Positions 13,001 through 26,700 of a DNA stretch of 64,000 nt are shown in pieces. This stretch comes from Sarcocystis neurona (taxonomy: Eukaryota > Apicomplexa > Conoidasida > Eucoccidiorida > Sarcocystidae), in NCBI GenBank assembly GCA_000727475.1, contig KL647293.1:1232249-1296248 (forward strand). Reading direction: 5' to 3'. The notes under the pieces were generated by a model, which made no database searches, was not told the origin of the DNA, and worked only from the letters and a program-made list of their open reading frames with translations. The position numbers and the translations under genes are program-made. Each line of letters starts with the position of its first letter. Position 1 is the stretch's first letter.

Positions 13001-16000
13001 TACGGCGCCAGCGACACTAGCAAGAATGTGACACAACAGGAGCACGAGCACCACACCAACCAAAGAAGCAGCAACAGCAGCAGCAGTGGCAGTAGGAACA
13101 ACAGCAGCAGCAGTAGCAGTAGGAACAACAGCAGCAGCAGCAGTAGGGACAACAAGAGCAGCAGTAGCAGTAGCAATAACAATAGAAGCAGTAGCAGCAG
13201 CAAGAACTCTCACACATGCCAAAGGAGGGAGCGTCAAGTGCAGTAGAAATTATGATTCACTGCCGAGCGCAGCGGCGCTCTTGGGGGGGGGACACGTACA
13301 GCAGCAGTTTTTGTTACTAGGAGCAGCACCGAAATATCTTGAGGGGAGCTCTACAAATACTTATGTCCTGGTGCCTTGTATCTGTGAATCTATAGGAATG
13401 TAGTCTACATCGATGGAGACAGATCGATAGGGGTATACAAATTAGACACACATGGACGGAGAAAAGAATATATATATATATGTATACGTACATATATGTG
13501 CATTGCTTCGTGCATGGAGACGTATATGTACACACCATTAGGGTACCTATACACGTGTCGCCGTCATCGTGGTATGTATACGCAGGAAGGGATTTTCAAA
13601 GTTCTCTTTCTTTACATACACACATGTGTACCTATGTCTCACCGGGGGTGCCACATATATACATATATACGTATGTGTGTAGTAGGTATATATGTTTGTA
13701 TCTGTCTATCTCTCTCTACGTAGATATATATAGGTGACCCAAATAATTCGCGTAGATGTATGTGCCTGTATGAGTTGCCACAAATCAATGTATACACATA
13801 TATGTACATATATATATATACATATACATATATATATACATATACATATATATATATATATATTCTCCATGGCTATACTTGCATTTCATCTGGTGAGGCA
13901 TATACAGGCCCACACACACATAGGTGTGTGCTACGCATATAGGTGCACGTTTGTATCTCCGTGTGTATACAATCACACACGTATACGCGCGTTTGTGCGT
14001 ACACACACATGCACCCGTGCAATACTACGTGCATCAGTTCACTCACGTACACGTATTCAGATGAACTTGTATATGCATCACCAGGTATGCAAGTATAGCC
14101 ACGTTCTACCCATACATGTATACATATATCTACACTATTTATACGTATACGCACGCTCGTATGTACACACGCATGCGCGCGTGCAACACGTGCGCCAAAG
14201 GAGCCCCTACCACAGGCACACGCGCGTCTGCGGGGCACGGACTTGTGTATATTAGTTCGTCTAACATACACGTTCTATATATATAGGTATATGGGTTTAT
14301 ATGTGTATATATGGTACGCCTACGTGCGCATTGGCTCAGAGTCGTAATAGCACGTGTAAAGGCTCGATATCGCTTCCGAGTGCGTATATATGTCTGCTGT
14401 ACGAGCATCACGGGTTGCGGACACTTTCTCGTAGTATCTTTATAGTATTTGTCAGGGAGCTGTTGCTGTTTCTGCGTGTTCGTCTGCTAGTCCCGCTGGT
14501 GGTGCTGCCGTGTTGTTGCTGCTGCTTCTGCGCGGCACCTGCTGCTGCTGTTTCTCTCATGTGCTGCTGGTGCGGCTGGGGCTGCTTTCGTCGGCTTGCT
14601 GCTGCTGTTGCTGCTGCTGCGGGTGTGGGCGCAGGAGAGAGATTTGCTGCCGCACATGCAGCGCGCCGATGCGGAGGCGGCAGCAGCGCCCCAGCAGAAC
14701 CAGCCACTTCGCTTGATAGATTTGATCCACTTCAAGAAACCTCGCTACAGAGTAGCTTTTTTCAAAGCCGTGGGCAACACTGTCGTTGCAGCAGATATGG
14801 AAGAAGCCACTCGCATTGCTTACTCTCAAAAACGAAGAAGTGAGCCGCTACTGCTCCTTAGAGGGTTGTTTGCTACTTTTCCTTGCCCGAACCTTCTGCC
14901 ATCGCCATGCGCTGTTGTTGCTGCTCCTCATCCTGCTGCTGCAGCTGCTCCTGCGTGTCACACCCGTCCTGCTGCTGTTGTTGCGCACCAGGCCACTGCT
15001 GCTCTTGCTCTTGCCTGCGAAGGATGATGTGAAATCTGTCTGTCTTTGTTGCTTTCCCCGGTTTCCTGCTCGTTCCGCTGTTGTTTCATCCGTGCCTCTT
15101 CTTCGTCTTCTTGTGTTGCTTCTCGTGCTGCTGTCGCTTTCGCTTGTGCCGGTGCAGTCCACTTGTGACTCTTGCATGTGCCCCGCCTCTCGTGGGCGCC
15201 GGACCGGTGGCTAACTTCCGTCTCGTGTCGCTGGTGTTCCACGTCATGCGTTCTCTCGTGTTGCGGCTCCTGCGTACACGACCCGTATGCCCGTAATGTG
15301 CTGCTGGTGCTACTACAGTTATTCTCCGTGTGATGCCACAGGCACTACGCCATTGCTTCTCGCGCTCCTCTTCCTCCTTTTCGTCAAGACGCCGCTGCTG
15401 CTGCTCAGCTCGTTGACGTAACCAGTCGTCGGGGTCCTTTAGTATTTCTTATGGTGTTGCCCTGCCGTTGCTGCTGCTGCTTTCGCTACGACAGCTACAG
15501 GTTCTCGTGTTGTCCAGCTGTTGCTGCCGCTGTTTCGGCTACGGTTGCCGCTGCCAATCCAGCTGCTTCTGCCGATGACGTTCGTGGTGGTCTTGCCGCC
15601 CTCTGCTGCTCCTGCTGCGTCTCCTTCGCTGGAGCCACCACTGTTGCTGCTGCAGCTGCTGCCTGTGCTGTCGGTGCGCCTGCTGCTACCACTGCTGCTC
15701 TCCTTAATGCCACCGCATGCCTCTGCTACTACTGCTGTTGCTACCATTGCTGCTGCTGCTGCGGATGTTTTTGTGACTCACTCCCACGCTACCATTCGTG
15801 CCGCGGTTGCTTGTGCTTCTGGTCTCCCTGCTATTACGCTGCCCGTGCTCCTCCGGCTGCGACTGGGCGTCATGCTGCGTCTGCTTCCGTTGTGATTGCT
15901 GCTGCTGCCGCTGCTGCTATTTCCCGTGCGCTGACCGTTGGTGCTGCTGCTCCGCCTGTCGTCGCTTTTTCGAGTGCTGCTACTACTGCGTCTACTAATG

Positions 16001-19000
16001 CAGCTGCTTCGACGGTTGCCGTTCGTACTACTTCCGGCTGCTGCACCGGCTGCTGTCACATTGCACTCCGGCAGCTGTCCCCGCTGTGCCTTCGTTTTCT
16101 GCTGTTGCTGCGTCTCCTGCACCGTTGGCGACTGCTGCTGTAGTCCTGCTTCCACTGCTGATGCGACTGTCAGTACGAATGCTGCTCTCGCCGGAGCCGC
16201 TTGACCGCCGCTGCTGCTGCCGCTTCCCCTGCTACTTTGTCATTCTCTGCTGTTGTTGCTGCCTCGGCTGCTGGTCTGTGGCAGCGGCTGCGGTGGCCAG
16301 CAGTGCTGCTCTTGCTGCTGCATCATCATCTCCTCTGCTGCCGCTGCTGTTGCTGATGCAGCGGTGACGCTGGACGGAGGTTTGATCGAGGCGGACGGAC
16401 GGATGGTGGGGGGAGGCGTAGGCAGAGGCGGAGGAGCAGCAGCACATAACAGCATTCGACTAACTGACGAGCAGCAGCAGCAGAAGGGAAATTTTCAAGA
16501 AGAAGATGACGAGCACGCACAGCATGAAGCAAATTTGGAGAAACTCCCCCAGGCACAGCAGCGGCTACAGCAGCTCGAGCAGCACCTCAACAAAATAGTC
16601 GCAGAGAAGGTACTTCCCACACAATTGTCTTTCGCGCGTGTCTAGGGATTGAGACAGAGAGAGACGCACACCGAGAGACACAGACACACAAAAGAACGAA
16701 AGAGAAGAAAAGACAAAAGAGAAGAAGAAGAAGTTTCTTTTTATGGCGTCGTCCACACAGAGAAATCCCGTGTGCGGTCGTAATTACGGACAGCTGCCTG
16801 TACACAAGCACACAGGATATTTCGCTGTGTCACAACATGCGTGTTCTACTAGTTTATCCCACACATCTGCACATATGAATATGTTCTTGTGTGTATACAT
16901 TTATATATATATATATGTACGTACGGATGTATACGTGCATCTATGCATACGCGTGAGGGCTGGGAAAAACGCCATACAGTTGTGGACACACGGTCAGCAA
17001 CGTGCAAGAGGTTGCATATATTTATATATATATATACACATATGTATGTGTATATGTATATCTGTTTACACTGTCTGTGGAGCGGTATTTGTGTGAATAT
17101 TGGACAAACGTGAAGGAGGTGTAGCGAACGAAAGGGCCACACACCACGTGGAACTCTGGTCTAGAAAGGACGGCACATATATGCATACATACATGTAGGT
17201 AGATAGATACAGATATAGGTATAGATGGACAGATAGATACAAACAGATAAACAGAGAGATTGGCGAGAGAGAGGAGTAGAGGACGGCGTACGTGTGCACG
17301 TAAATCATGCATACAGAGAGAGATAGAAACAGAAGCGGACAGCGGTTTGTATAGACTTGCGTATATATGTATATATATTTGTATGTCCGTGTGCGTGCGT
17401 GCTGTATGGCGATATATTCTAGTCCTGTCCATGTTTCTGTAAGTACAGAAGAGAAGAAATTTGACGGTAGGCAGTTCTCCTCCTGCCTTCTCTCGCTTTC
17501 TTCCTCCCAGTCTGCCTCTATGGGCGGAACTCCCTCTAAGGAAAGGTCGCCCCGCGCAGCATCCTCTGCTCTCCACGTAGATACGAGCCTAGCGGCAGAC
17601 ACGCAGAGGTTGACGTTCAGAGAGCTCTGCAGTGCTGAAGAAATGTAATTGATTCTTTAGGTACACCAGCTTGCTTCCCCTCCGTCTCTATCTATACGAG
17701 CGCAGGTACATAAACAGACAGGGGCGCGTAGAGAGAGAAAAAAGTAAGCGCCGGGGTAGAGAAAGGGACCGCACGTGCTGCCGTCGACTGCGAGCAAATT
17801 ATGAGCAGGGACCAGACGTCAGAGTCTGTCCGCGTATATATGTGTGGATCAGTGAGGAGCACATGCGCAGGTAGAGAAAAACGTCTGCAGGTGGAACGCT
17901 GCACGTCGTTTATGTGTACCTGCCCGCGTACTCCTCCGCAAGTATATCTACGAGGAATGTTATAGCCTTGTGTGTATGTATGTGTCGGTATATACATATA
18001 TATATGCATACAATTCTGCGCGCAGAGTTTCCTTCGTGTCCACATATATATATATATATAAGATAGATAGATGCATAGATGGGTAGATAGATGTCCGAGC
18101 ACAGACATATGTACACATGTATATGTTTGTGTATGCAAGTGCAGGCGTGTTTATGCGAAGCGAGAGATTGTACGTGTAGCAGCTGACGGGTTCTCTGGCG
18201 CTTTACAGGGCCACTTGAAGACGCACACCTTTCTGTACATATATATATATATATATATGTAACTGTGTAGACATATTATATGTATATGTAGAGAGATGTA
18301 TGGATACCTTCCCTCTGTATGCACATGTTGTTACAAACATATATGGATGCACGGCTGGACCTTCCGTCGTATAGGCGCACGTATGACGGGTAGACACACG
18401 TACGTAGATGTTAGTTTCATCCTTTCTCTGTGTCAGGCGATGTGTGTCCAAACACCCGTGCTGCAACGTGAACCTACACGTCGGACAGCAGCTACACGCG
18501 TATAGATGACAGCTTGCGGAAGAGATGTCCGCGCCCACTCTGCCTGTCTACGTGTGTGTGTACACCCGTGCACAACTGCCTGCAACTGTACGTACACGTG
18601 AAACGACAGCTGCGTGCGTGTGTGGGGGGCTTCTGCTGCTGCATGCAGGACGCGCTGGAAGAGCGTCGCCGGGGGCTGCAGGTGCAGCAGCAGGACGCAG
18701 AAAATGCACTGCAGCTTGCAGGACAAGATTTTCAGGCGGCCGACCAGCAGGTATCTCAAGCAAATAGGCGTGCCACTGGTAGAAGCACGTGTTTGTGGGA
18801 CGCAGGCGCGTGTGCCTCTGCCTCCGCATAACTCTCCACCTTGACAGAATCCGTCTGTCCCTCTCCCTTTATACTCTACACACACGTATCGCGTCTTTTG
18901 CACCTGTTTCTTTATCAACCGGACATCGTCTCCAGAGGTACACCTCACCGAACGTACGTGTGTGCGTGTCTAAATGTACATATATATATATATATATACG

Positions 19001-20678
19001 CACGTACATATACCGGACAGAGGTAGCTAGAAACATCCAGATATGCACATATACATGTATATATATATGAATATATTTACGTACGTACTTGTGTGCATGT
19101 ATACGTGTGTAGGAAGAGAGCACGCGTCAACAAGTCAAACGAGATGATCAAGCCAAAAGATTCAGAAACGTTTGATCCCTCTATTTATGCATATATATGT
19201 ATACATATGTGTATATACGTATACGTATAGTCTCATGTGTGCATGCGTGTGTATCGGTGTGTACGTGGATGTAAGTAAGTATGCCTGTGTAGACGCATGG
19301 GTGACTAGAACCCCGTTCAAGAAGCTTCACGGGCTGTTCGAGCAGCTGGTCTGCAGGCCTTTTTCCTCTTCTGTATACTTGCACAACGCTGCAGCTGCTC
19401 TGCAGCCCTCTGCCTTTCTTGTACACTTGCGAAACGTTCAACGTATATTTCTACGTATGTGCATGTAAACGCGTGCTCTGCGTGTATTCGCATACAAATA
19501 AAGATATACGTGTGTATATGTGTGTATAGATATATGTACGTGTGCGTGTATTCGTACATGTCTCACGAATATACATGGGCGTATACCTTTATACATATAT
19601 GTATATATATATATATATGTACAGAGAGAGAGTGAGGGGGAGACAGAGATATATATACGTATATATATATATAGATATATGGAGAGAGAGAGGAGGGGAG
19701 ATATATATATAGATATATATATATATATATAGAGAGAGGAGGGGAGGGGGAGTATATATATATATANNNNNNNNNNNNNNNNNNNNNNNNNNNNNNNNNN
19801 NNNNNNNNNNNNNNNNNNNNNNNNNNNNNNNNNNNNNNNNNNNNNNNNNNNNNNNNNNNNNNNNNNNNNNNNNNNNNNNNNNNNNNNNNNNNNNNNNNNN
19901 NNNNNNNNNNNNNNNNNNNNNNNNNNNNNNNNNNNNNNNNNNNNNNNNNNNNNNNNNNNNNNNNNNNNNNNNNNNNNNNNNNNNNNNNNNNNNNNNNNNN
20001 NNNNNNNNNNNNNNNNNNNNNNNNNNNNNNNNNNNNNNNNNNNNNNNNNNNNNNNNNNNNNNNNNNNNNNNNNNNNNNNNNNNNNNNNNNNNNNNNNNNN
20101 NNNNNNNNNNNNNNNNNNNNNNNNNNNNNNNNNNNNNNNNNNNNNNNNNNNNNNNNNNNNNNNNNNNNNNNNNNNNNNNNNNNNNNNNNNNNNNNNNNNN
20201 NNNNNNNNNNNNNNNNNNNNNNNNNNNNNNNNNNNNNNNNNNNNNNNNNNNNNNNNNNNNNNNNNNNNNNNNNNNNNNNNNNNNNNNNNNNNNNNNNNNN
20301 NNNNNNNNNNNNNNNNNNNNNNNNNNNNNNNNNNNNNNNNNNNNNNNNNNNNNNNNNNNNNNNNNNNNNNNNNNNNNNNNNNNNNNNNNNNNNNNNNNNN
20401 NNNNNNNNNNNNNNNNNNNNNNNNNNNNNNNNNNNNNNNNNNNNNNNTATATATATATAGATATATGGAGAGAGAGAGAGGGGAGGATATATATATAGTA
20501 TATATATATATATATAGAGAGAGAGAGGGGGGGGGAGGATATATATATATATATAGACAGAGAAAGAGAGGTATGTACGCAATCGCACATACATGTGGCT
20601 GCGTAGATATTAGTACGTTCCTACCTACGTATGTGTATATGGGGCTGCCTGTTTGTGGACAAATACGAATCTACGTAC

Positions 20679-20713
<35 letters not shown>

Positions 20714-23700
20714 AACACGTATGTGTTGATACGTGCATAGCTTTTGTATGTGTGTAGATTCGTGTGTCTGTGTTTGCTTCCTAAGCTGACTCTACAGTAG
20801 TGCATTCAGTCCTCATATATATATATGTATATATACGTATGTATAGTAATCGTTTCTGACATCGGTAGCCCTACAGTACATACGTATACGAGACCTCCTC
20901 ACGTCATTATCTCTCTAATAGGGGGGTCCACAGTTTTGCATACGAAGAGCCGGTGTGCTGCACACGTGTGTGTGGCTTCGTGCAGCTACGCGAGGTGAAC
21001 GAGCGCCTTGCGGAGAAACTTTTTCGTAAGAGCGTGTTGACCCCGGAAGAGGAGAAACGTTTTCTTACGACGAAACAACAAGTAAGCCGCCGCCTTCCGT
21101 CGTCGCGTCGCTGCCGCATGCGTTTTCGTCACCTCGGGGCGGCTGTGGCTGCTGCTGCTGTTGCATGTAGCCACTTCCCTACGCCCTTTCTGCTGCTGTG
21201 ATTGCTGCTGCGATACCGCTGAAAACTCGTGCCTTTAAGCACGCTGCCTGTTTGACTGCCGCAGCTGCCAGTGCTGCTGCCTATAGTCTCTCTCTACGCT
21301 GCTGACACATTGCACACGTGTGCTGCGCCTGCTCCTACTGCTGCTCCTGCTGCTGCCCGATGCCGTTCAACTGCCGCTGCTGTTGCCGCTGCAATCGGTC
21401 GCTCCATTTCGACGCCGCCGGGGTCCGGGTGCTTCCGTAGGCTGTCGCCGCTGCCCTTGCTGCTGCTGCTGCCCGGGCAATCTGTGTGGATCATCCTACG
21501 GCTACGCTGCTACGTGAAGTGTATCTTGCTGTCTACGCCGCTCCTGCTGCCTGCATTTGCTTCTTTCTTCAGATGAGCTGCCGCTGCGCAGAGGACCTCC
21601 CCGCTGCTGCTTCTGCTGCTTCCGCTGCGTCCCCATGCAGACGCTGCAGCGCGTTGTGTTGACCCCGTCCGTTCGTTTGCGCGTCTTCTGCACTGGCCAC
21701 TACACATACACATCTATGTGTGCATCTCTCTGTGTCTCTCTCTATGTATATGTATGTGTACGCAAATGGATGTGTACATCTGGATTGATGTATCGGCAAG
21801 GAAGTTACGTGTAAGAGTCGTGTTATGTGCCGGTATTTCCATATAAGCGCATATACACATAGGGGCAGCAGCAGCGACACCGCCAGCAGCAGCGTGTCTG
21901 TTGCCGACAGCAGTCGTATGGGCAGCAGACGGAAGAGAACGCGTCCACACACGAACACATAGAATCTGCATCTTCACAAACAAAGTGCACACACTCTTGC
22001 CCATTACTGAATTGTGTGTACACACGTGTGTATATCCTTACGTATATACATTTTGACAGCGTTCTGTCTCGTTCTCTATTTTCTGTGTGGGCCCGCGTGT
22101 GTGGCTCTTGCGTGTGTGTCTGTGCAGATTGAAGAAAAGCGTGGGGAGCAGGAGGAGCTGCTGCAGCAGGTGAAGCAGCAGGAGACGCAAGTGCACGCCC
22201 TGCAGCAGCAGCTCGAAGAAGTCGGAGGCGAGGAAATGAAGCGCCGACGCACGCAGCTGCTGCTAACGGAAAGAGGTAGTGCTCGGTCTTCGCAGCCACA
22301 GTCCTCGTCGCTGTTACTTCGTTGCACGCACATGCGTCGCTTTATTTTCCACCATCCCCCAGAAGCCATGAGTCTGTGTGTATGTGTGTGTATGAGTGCT
22401 TCTTCGCGCAGCAGCAGCATCTCCGCCAAGACGTCTCTGCGTCGCGCCCGCCGTCTGTTCCGCAGACGTTTCTTCTGTGCACCTATCTGTATTCATACGT
22501 AGACAGAGTTTCTCGTCTTCTTCGCGGCCGTGGACTTTTTTATTCCTTTATCTCTCTCTTCCGCATCTCTGCTCACATCTTCTTTCCATACTCATGTGAA
22601 CAAAAGAGTGCAGCTGTGGACTGAGATCCGCAACGTTTCCTCGAGAAAAAGGTCTCCTTGCGGGGGTACCCTCTCCTACGCGGAGAAAAACATTCAGGCA
22701 GTGTAGCTTTTCACAGGAACCCGGCTCGGGAGACCTGCACAGACAAAATGTCAAAAAGTCATCGACACATGTACATGTGTATACCTGTCTATATCTGTCT
22801 ATCTATATATATATATATCAATCCATGTCGATCTGTCTATCTGTCTCTCTCTCTCTAAATGTACATATGTATATATATATGTATGTATATATCTATATTT
22901 ATCTATCCATCTATATATATATATATATGTATATCAGCATATATATACACGAACAATATACATATATATATATATATATGCACTAGATACACACATACAC
23001 TTATACATGTATATATGTGTGTACCTGTAATGGGTGTACTCATATGCATATATATGCACACAGACTAAGTAATATGGATATATATTTATTTGAAGTTGAC
23101 GCACTAGATATGTACATCTGTTTTTATATGTAGTTCAATTCATTGCTTGCATGCGCTTCTGTCACGACTCGTCTATGGCGCAGGTCTTGGCACGCCGCAA
23201 CGGACGCATATTTCTCTGAGTTTTTATACAAACTTGCCAACATGAATTCTCGAGCGTGCTGACATTCTCGCCCGTCTTTTCTTCTCACGCGCACTAAATA
23301 TATGTATATATATAATGTGTATGTACGTGTATATATATGTATATGTATATGTGCAAACGAGTATACGCATATGGATATGTACGTGTGTGTATATATATGC
23401 ATGTTGGTGCGTGTATATATATATATATATATGTACTTCTTACAAGTATCCGTATGTGTACATACGTGTGTGTATTGATGTACACCCAGGTGAACACTGC
23501 TACCTACATATACATATATATATATATACACACACAAATTCGCATGTGCATACGGGTTTGCATATATATGTGTATATACAGGTATTTACGGTGCTTAGAG
23601 AAGATTATGAATTGCGTGCTACATATGTAGAAACAGTTGTTTTTTCTGTTGGGCGTTGCAGATTTAAATCGCTTGAAGCACAAAGTCCAGTCGCAGCAGC

Positions 23701-26700
23701 AGGCCGTTACTGAGCAGCTAGTTGAACGGGAGAACCTGCGCCGGGCCTGTGCGCGCTTGACGAAGGAGCTGAAAGATCACGAAGTGCGTTGCTGCTGTCT
23801 TTTCTGCCCCTCTCTTTCTTCCTTCTTCTCCTTTTTACTTTTCTCTTTTTCCTCGCCCACTGCAGTTTGCCCTTCTTCTTCGCTTCTTCGTTCACCTCGG
23901 CTTCCTCCTCTTCTCTTCGTTTTCTCCGTCGTTTTCTTCTTCTCCGCCTCCGTCCTCTTCTTCGTGTTCCTCGTCTTCGTGTTCCTGTTCCTTCTGCATT
24001 TTTTTTTCTGCTGCATCTTCTTCTCCCTCCTCTCTAGCCATTCTTTTCCTTTCTGTCACGTCTTCGTGTTCTGCTTTGCCGTAGTCCTCGCCTCCTGCTA
24101 GTGCTCGTCCTATCGCATTCGTCTGGCTCTTCCGACTGTGTTTGCGTGTGCGCAGATCTGCATGTGTCAGGCGTGTGCATATATACGACCACGCGCATAT
24201 ATATACATAAATATATATATATATATGCACAAGTGTATGCATACCTGTGTGCGAGAACATAGCAGGGCGCACGTATATGTAAACCTGTACATGTTCACGT
24301 GGATACATATGTATGTGTTTATTTTGAGCGTAGCAGGTATTATATGTATATATTTGTACAAATTTGAATGTGTCTATATCGGTGTATGTGTATATTTTCA
24401 AATATGTGATGTATAGGTGAATGTAACGAGTTTCTGTGTATATGTGGTCCTACTTCAAAATAGTAGATATGTTTAGATATATATATATATATGTATATAC
24501 ATACACACAGAATATAGGCAAAGTAGAAATGTACGTATGTAGACTTTTCTTCACTCTGTGTGCCACGGATGTACATATATACTCATACAATATATAGATG
24601 AATGTAACAAGTTCCCACATATATGTATATATATACGTACGTATATACATATCATCCGAGTTAAAAATAGGAGACGACAGAACATACACAAAGTAAAAAT
24701 CCACGTCTACACACGTATATGTCTCGCACTATCGAAGAGTCTTCTTCGCTCCTTGTTGTCTCTCGATCTTCCGCTGCATGCTCCGCCGTGCTCTGCGGCG
24801 GTGCGTTTTTATCCTTCTTTTCTGCTCTTGTCCACGTGAATTCTTCCGTTCTTTTTCTCAGCCTCCCCCTTCCGCCTCTGCTGCTCTTTTGTTCCTTATC
24901 TCTACAAGACACAGATGTGTGTCTACGCACGGAGAGGGATACAGAGACAGTGGTATTTGTCTCGCTACTAGATGCGTATATATGCATCTTGTCTGTTGTC
25001 ATAATAGATTTTTGGAGATCTGAAATGGTACACGGGAACTACGAGGTTGATCTTTGTTTCACCGAGACGTACGCTTATCTGTATATAGGGTACATATACA
25101 TATATATACTTACATATACGTATGCCGCTAGTATACACTCAGAGAGGCACACGTGTATATGTGTGTGTGTGTGTGTGTGCTGGTCTACGTACATCAGAAG
25201 ATATTTCCATCAGTCTCCTGGATATGATGGAATTGCGCGCGCAGTATTGCGACCTGCACCTCTATGTATAGGATGTCCATATATATATACATATATATAG
25301 ATAGATAGTTTTATTTATTTGTACGTATACAGCGTAGTGCCTGTCCACAAGGAGAACATTTATACGTACACGTGTGTACACCTGTGTACGTTATCTACAT
25401 CTTCACATACATATATGTATGTTCGAATGCATTCACGTACGGACGGTGTCTCCCTTATGTATTCACCCATACACAAATATGCCACTGCCACCTTCCGTGT
25501 GCCTCCTCTGGGGTGTACGCACACCGAGGGATAGGAAGCCCTCAGCCGTCGCTGCTTCGCTGCAGTGCGCCTCTTCTGCTGTGACTCTCGTTGAATCCTG
25601 CAGCTTCGCTGCGGCTCTGCTCCCTGCTGTCTCGCTGCTCTTTTTTGTTGCTGCTGCCGCCGCTATTGCTGCTGTTGTCCTGCTGCTGCTCTTGCTGCTG
25701 CTGCTGCTGTCCTGTTGGCTGCGGCATACTTCTATCCTTCGACGAGCTGTCTGCGCACGCATACATAGCACTCTATGTGGATGTGTCTATGTGTGGATCT
25801 GCATGCATGTGCATACATCCATGTATGTGTGTACGTATATTTCCGCTGTCGAATTTCTCGACGTGTACGTGTCTATGCGTAACCGTGTGTCTGCGTGTGT
25901 AATTGGCTCTACGTGTGTGTGTGTGCACGTGCATATGTCTACATATACGTAGGTCTGTATATGTAATATAGAAAGACAGCAAAAGGGAGAAAGAGTGAAT
26001 GAGAGTGAGGTCCAGCCGCACATACGTGCGGGCAGTCTGTTGCGACCGCATGCGTGCAGACACGGATGGAGGAAATTAACGAGCAGCTGGCTCGTATGGA
26101 AGACGAGGCAAAGGCAGTGATGCAGCAGAAGCAGCGACTAGAAGAGTCGCGAGAAGTTCTCGAGACGGCGTTGAAGAAGCTTCGGACGCAGAGGGAGAAA
26201 GTCGAAGAGGAAATTAAACAGCTCGGCCTAAACTCGGTGAGTTTCCTTGAAGGCCGTTGGTCTTTCAACGTATCTCTGTTTCTTCTTTTGGCGACTGTTG
26301 CTCTCTCCGTCGCCGGGGCCGCTCCCCTGCACCTGCTCGTCTTCCTCCCCCTCCAGCGTGTCTTTTTTGTTTGCGTGCAGCTGCGGTCCAGCTCAACTTT
26401 TCTGCTGCAGAGCAGCACCACACACACACACAAACTAGTCTGAAAAACACGTCTCACACACGCGTGCACCCGTTTTCCTCCACACTGCCACACCTGAACA
26501 CGGATGCACACACATACGTGTATATATCTGTTTTCCTATATGCGCTTGGGCGTTTGGCCGCTTTGCGCTCACATACGCGCCCACATATATCCGTATCCAA
26601 CCGCGACGGCCGACGAAGCAGCGCCTGTTGTCGCGACGCTGCAGAGCACGCAGGTGGGTGTGTGAGAGACAGTGTGGATGGGTAGTCCTGCTGTTGCCGC

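Larger units (their letters stand above)
18751..20985 (+). other. SMC4 intron containing assembly gap
   Basis: TG/TA microsatellite DNA, then the (TA)n / GAGAGAGGAGGGG minisatellite and the N run (listed separately), then more TA tracts. A missed exon inside the gap cannot be excluded, but the flanking exons join in phase. Confidence 0.65.

Noticed and set aside
11765..13250. Ser/Asn/Thr-rich frames in the long CAG block as a possible coding exon
   Set aside because: Stops interrupt every frame, and the hinge exons on either side align without any insertion.
14845..16370. Ala/Cys-rich + frames of up to 230 codons
   Set aside because: They lie between two SMC4 exons that join in phase and are made of CTG/GCT triplets.
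19563..20594. Minus-strand frames of over 330 codons
   Set aside because: They cross the 681-N gap and are made of TA/GA repeats.
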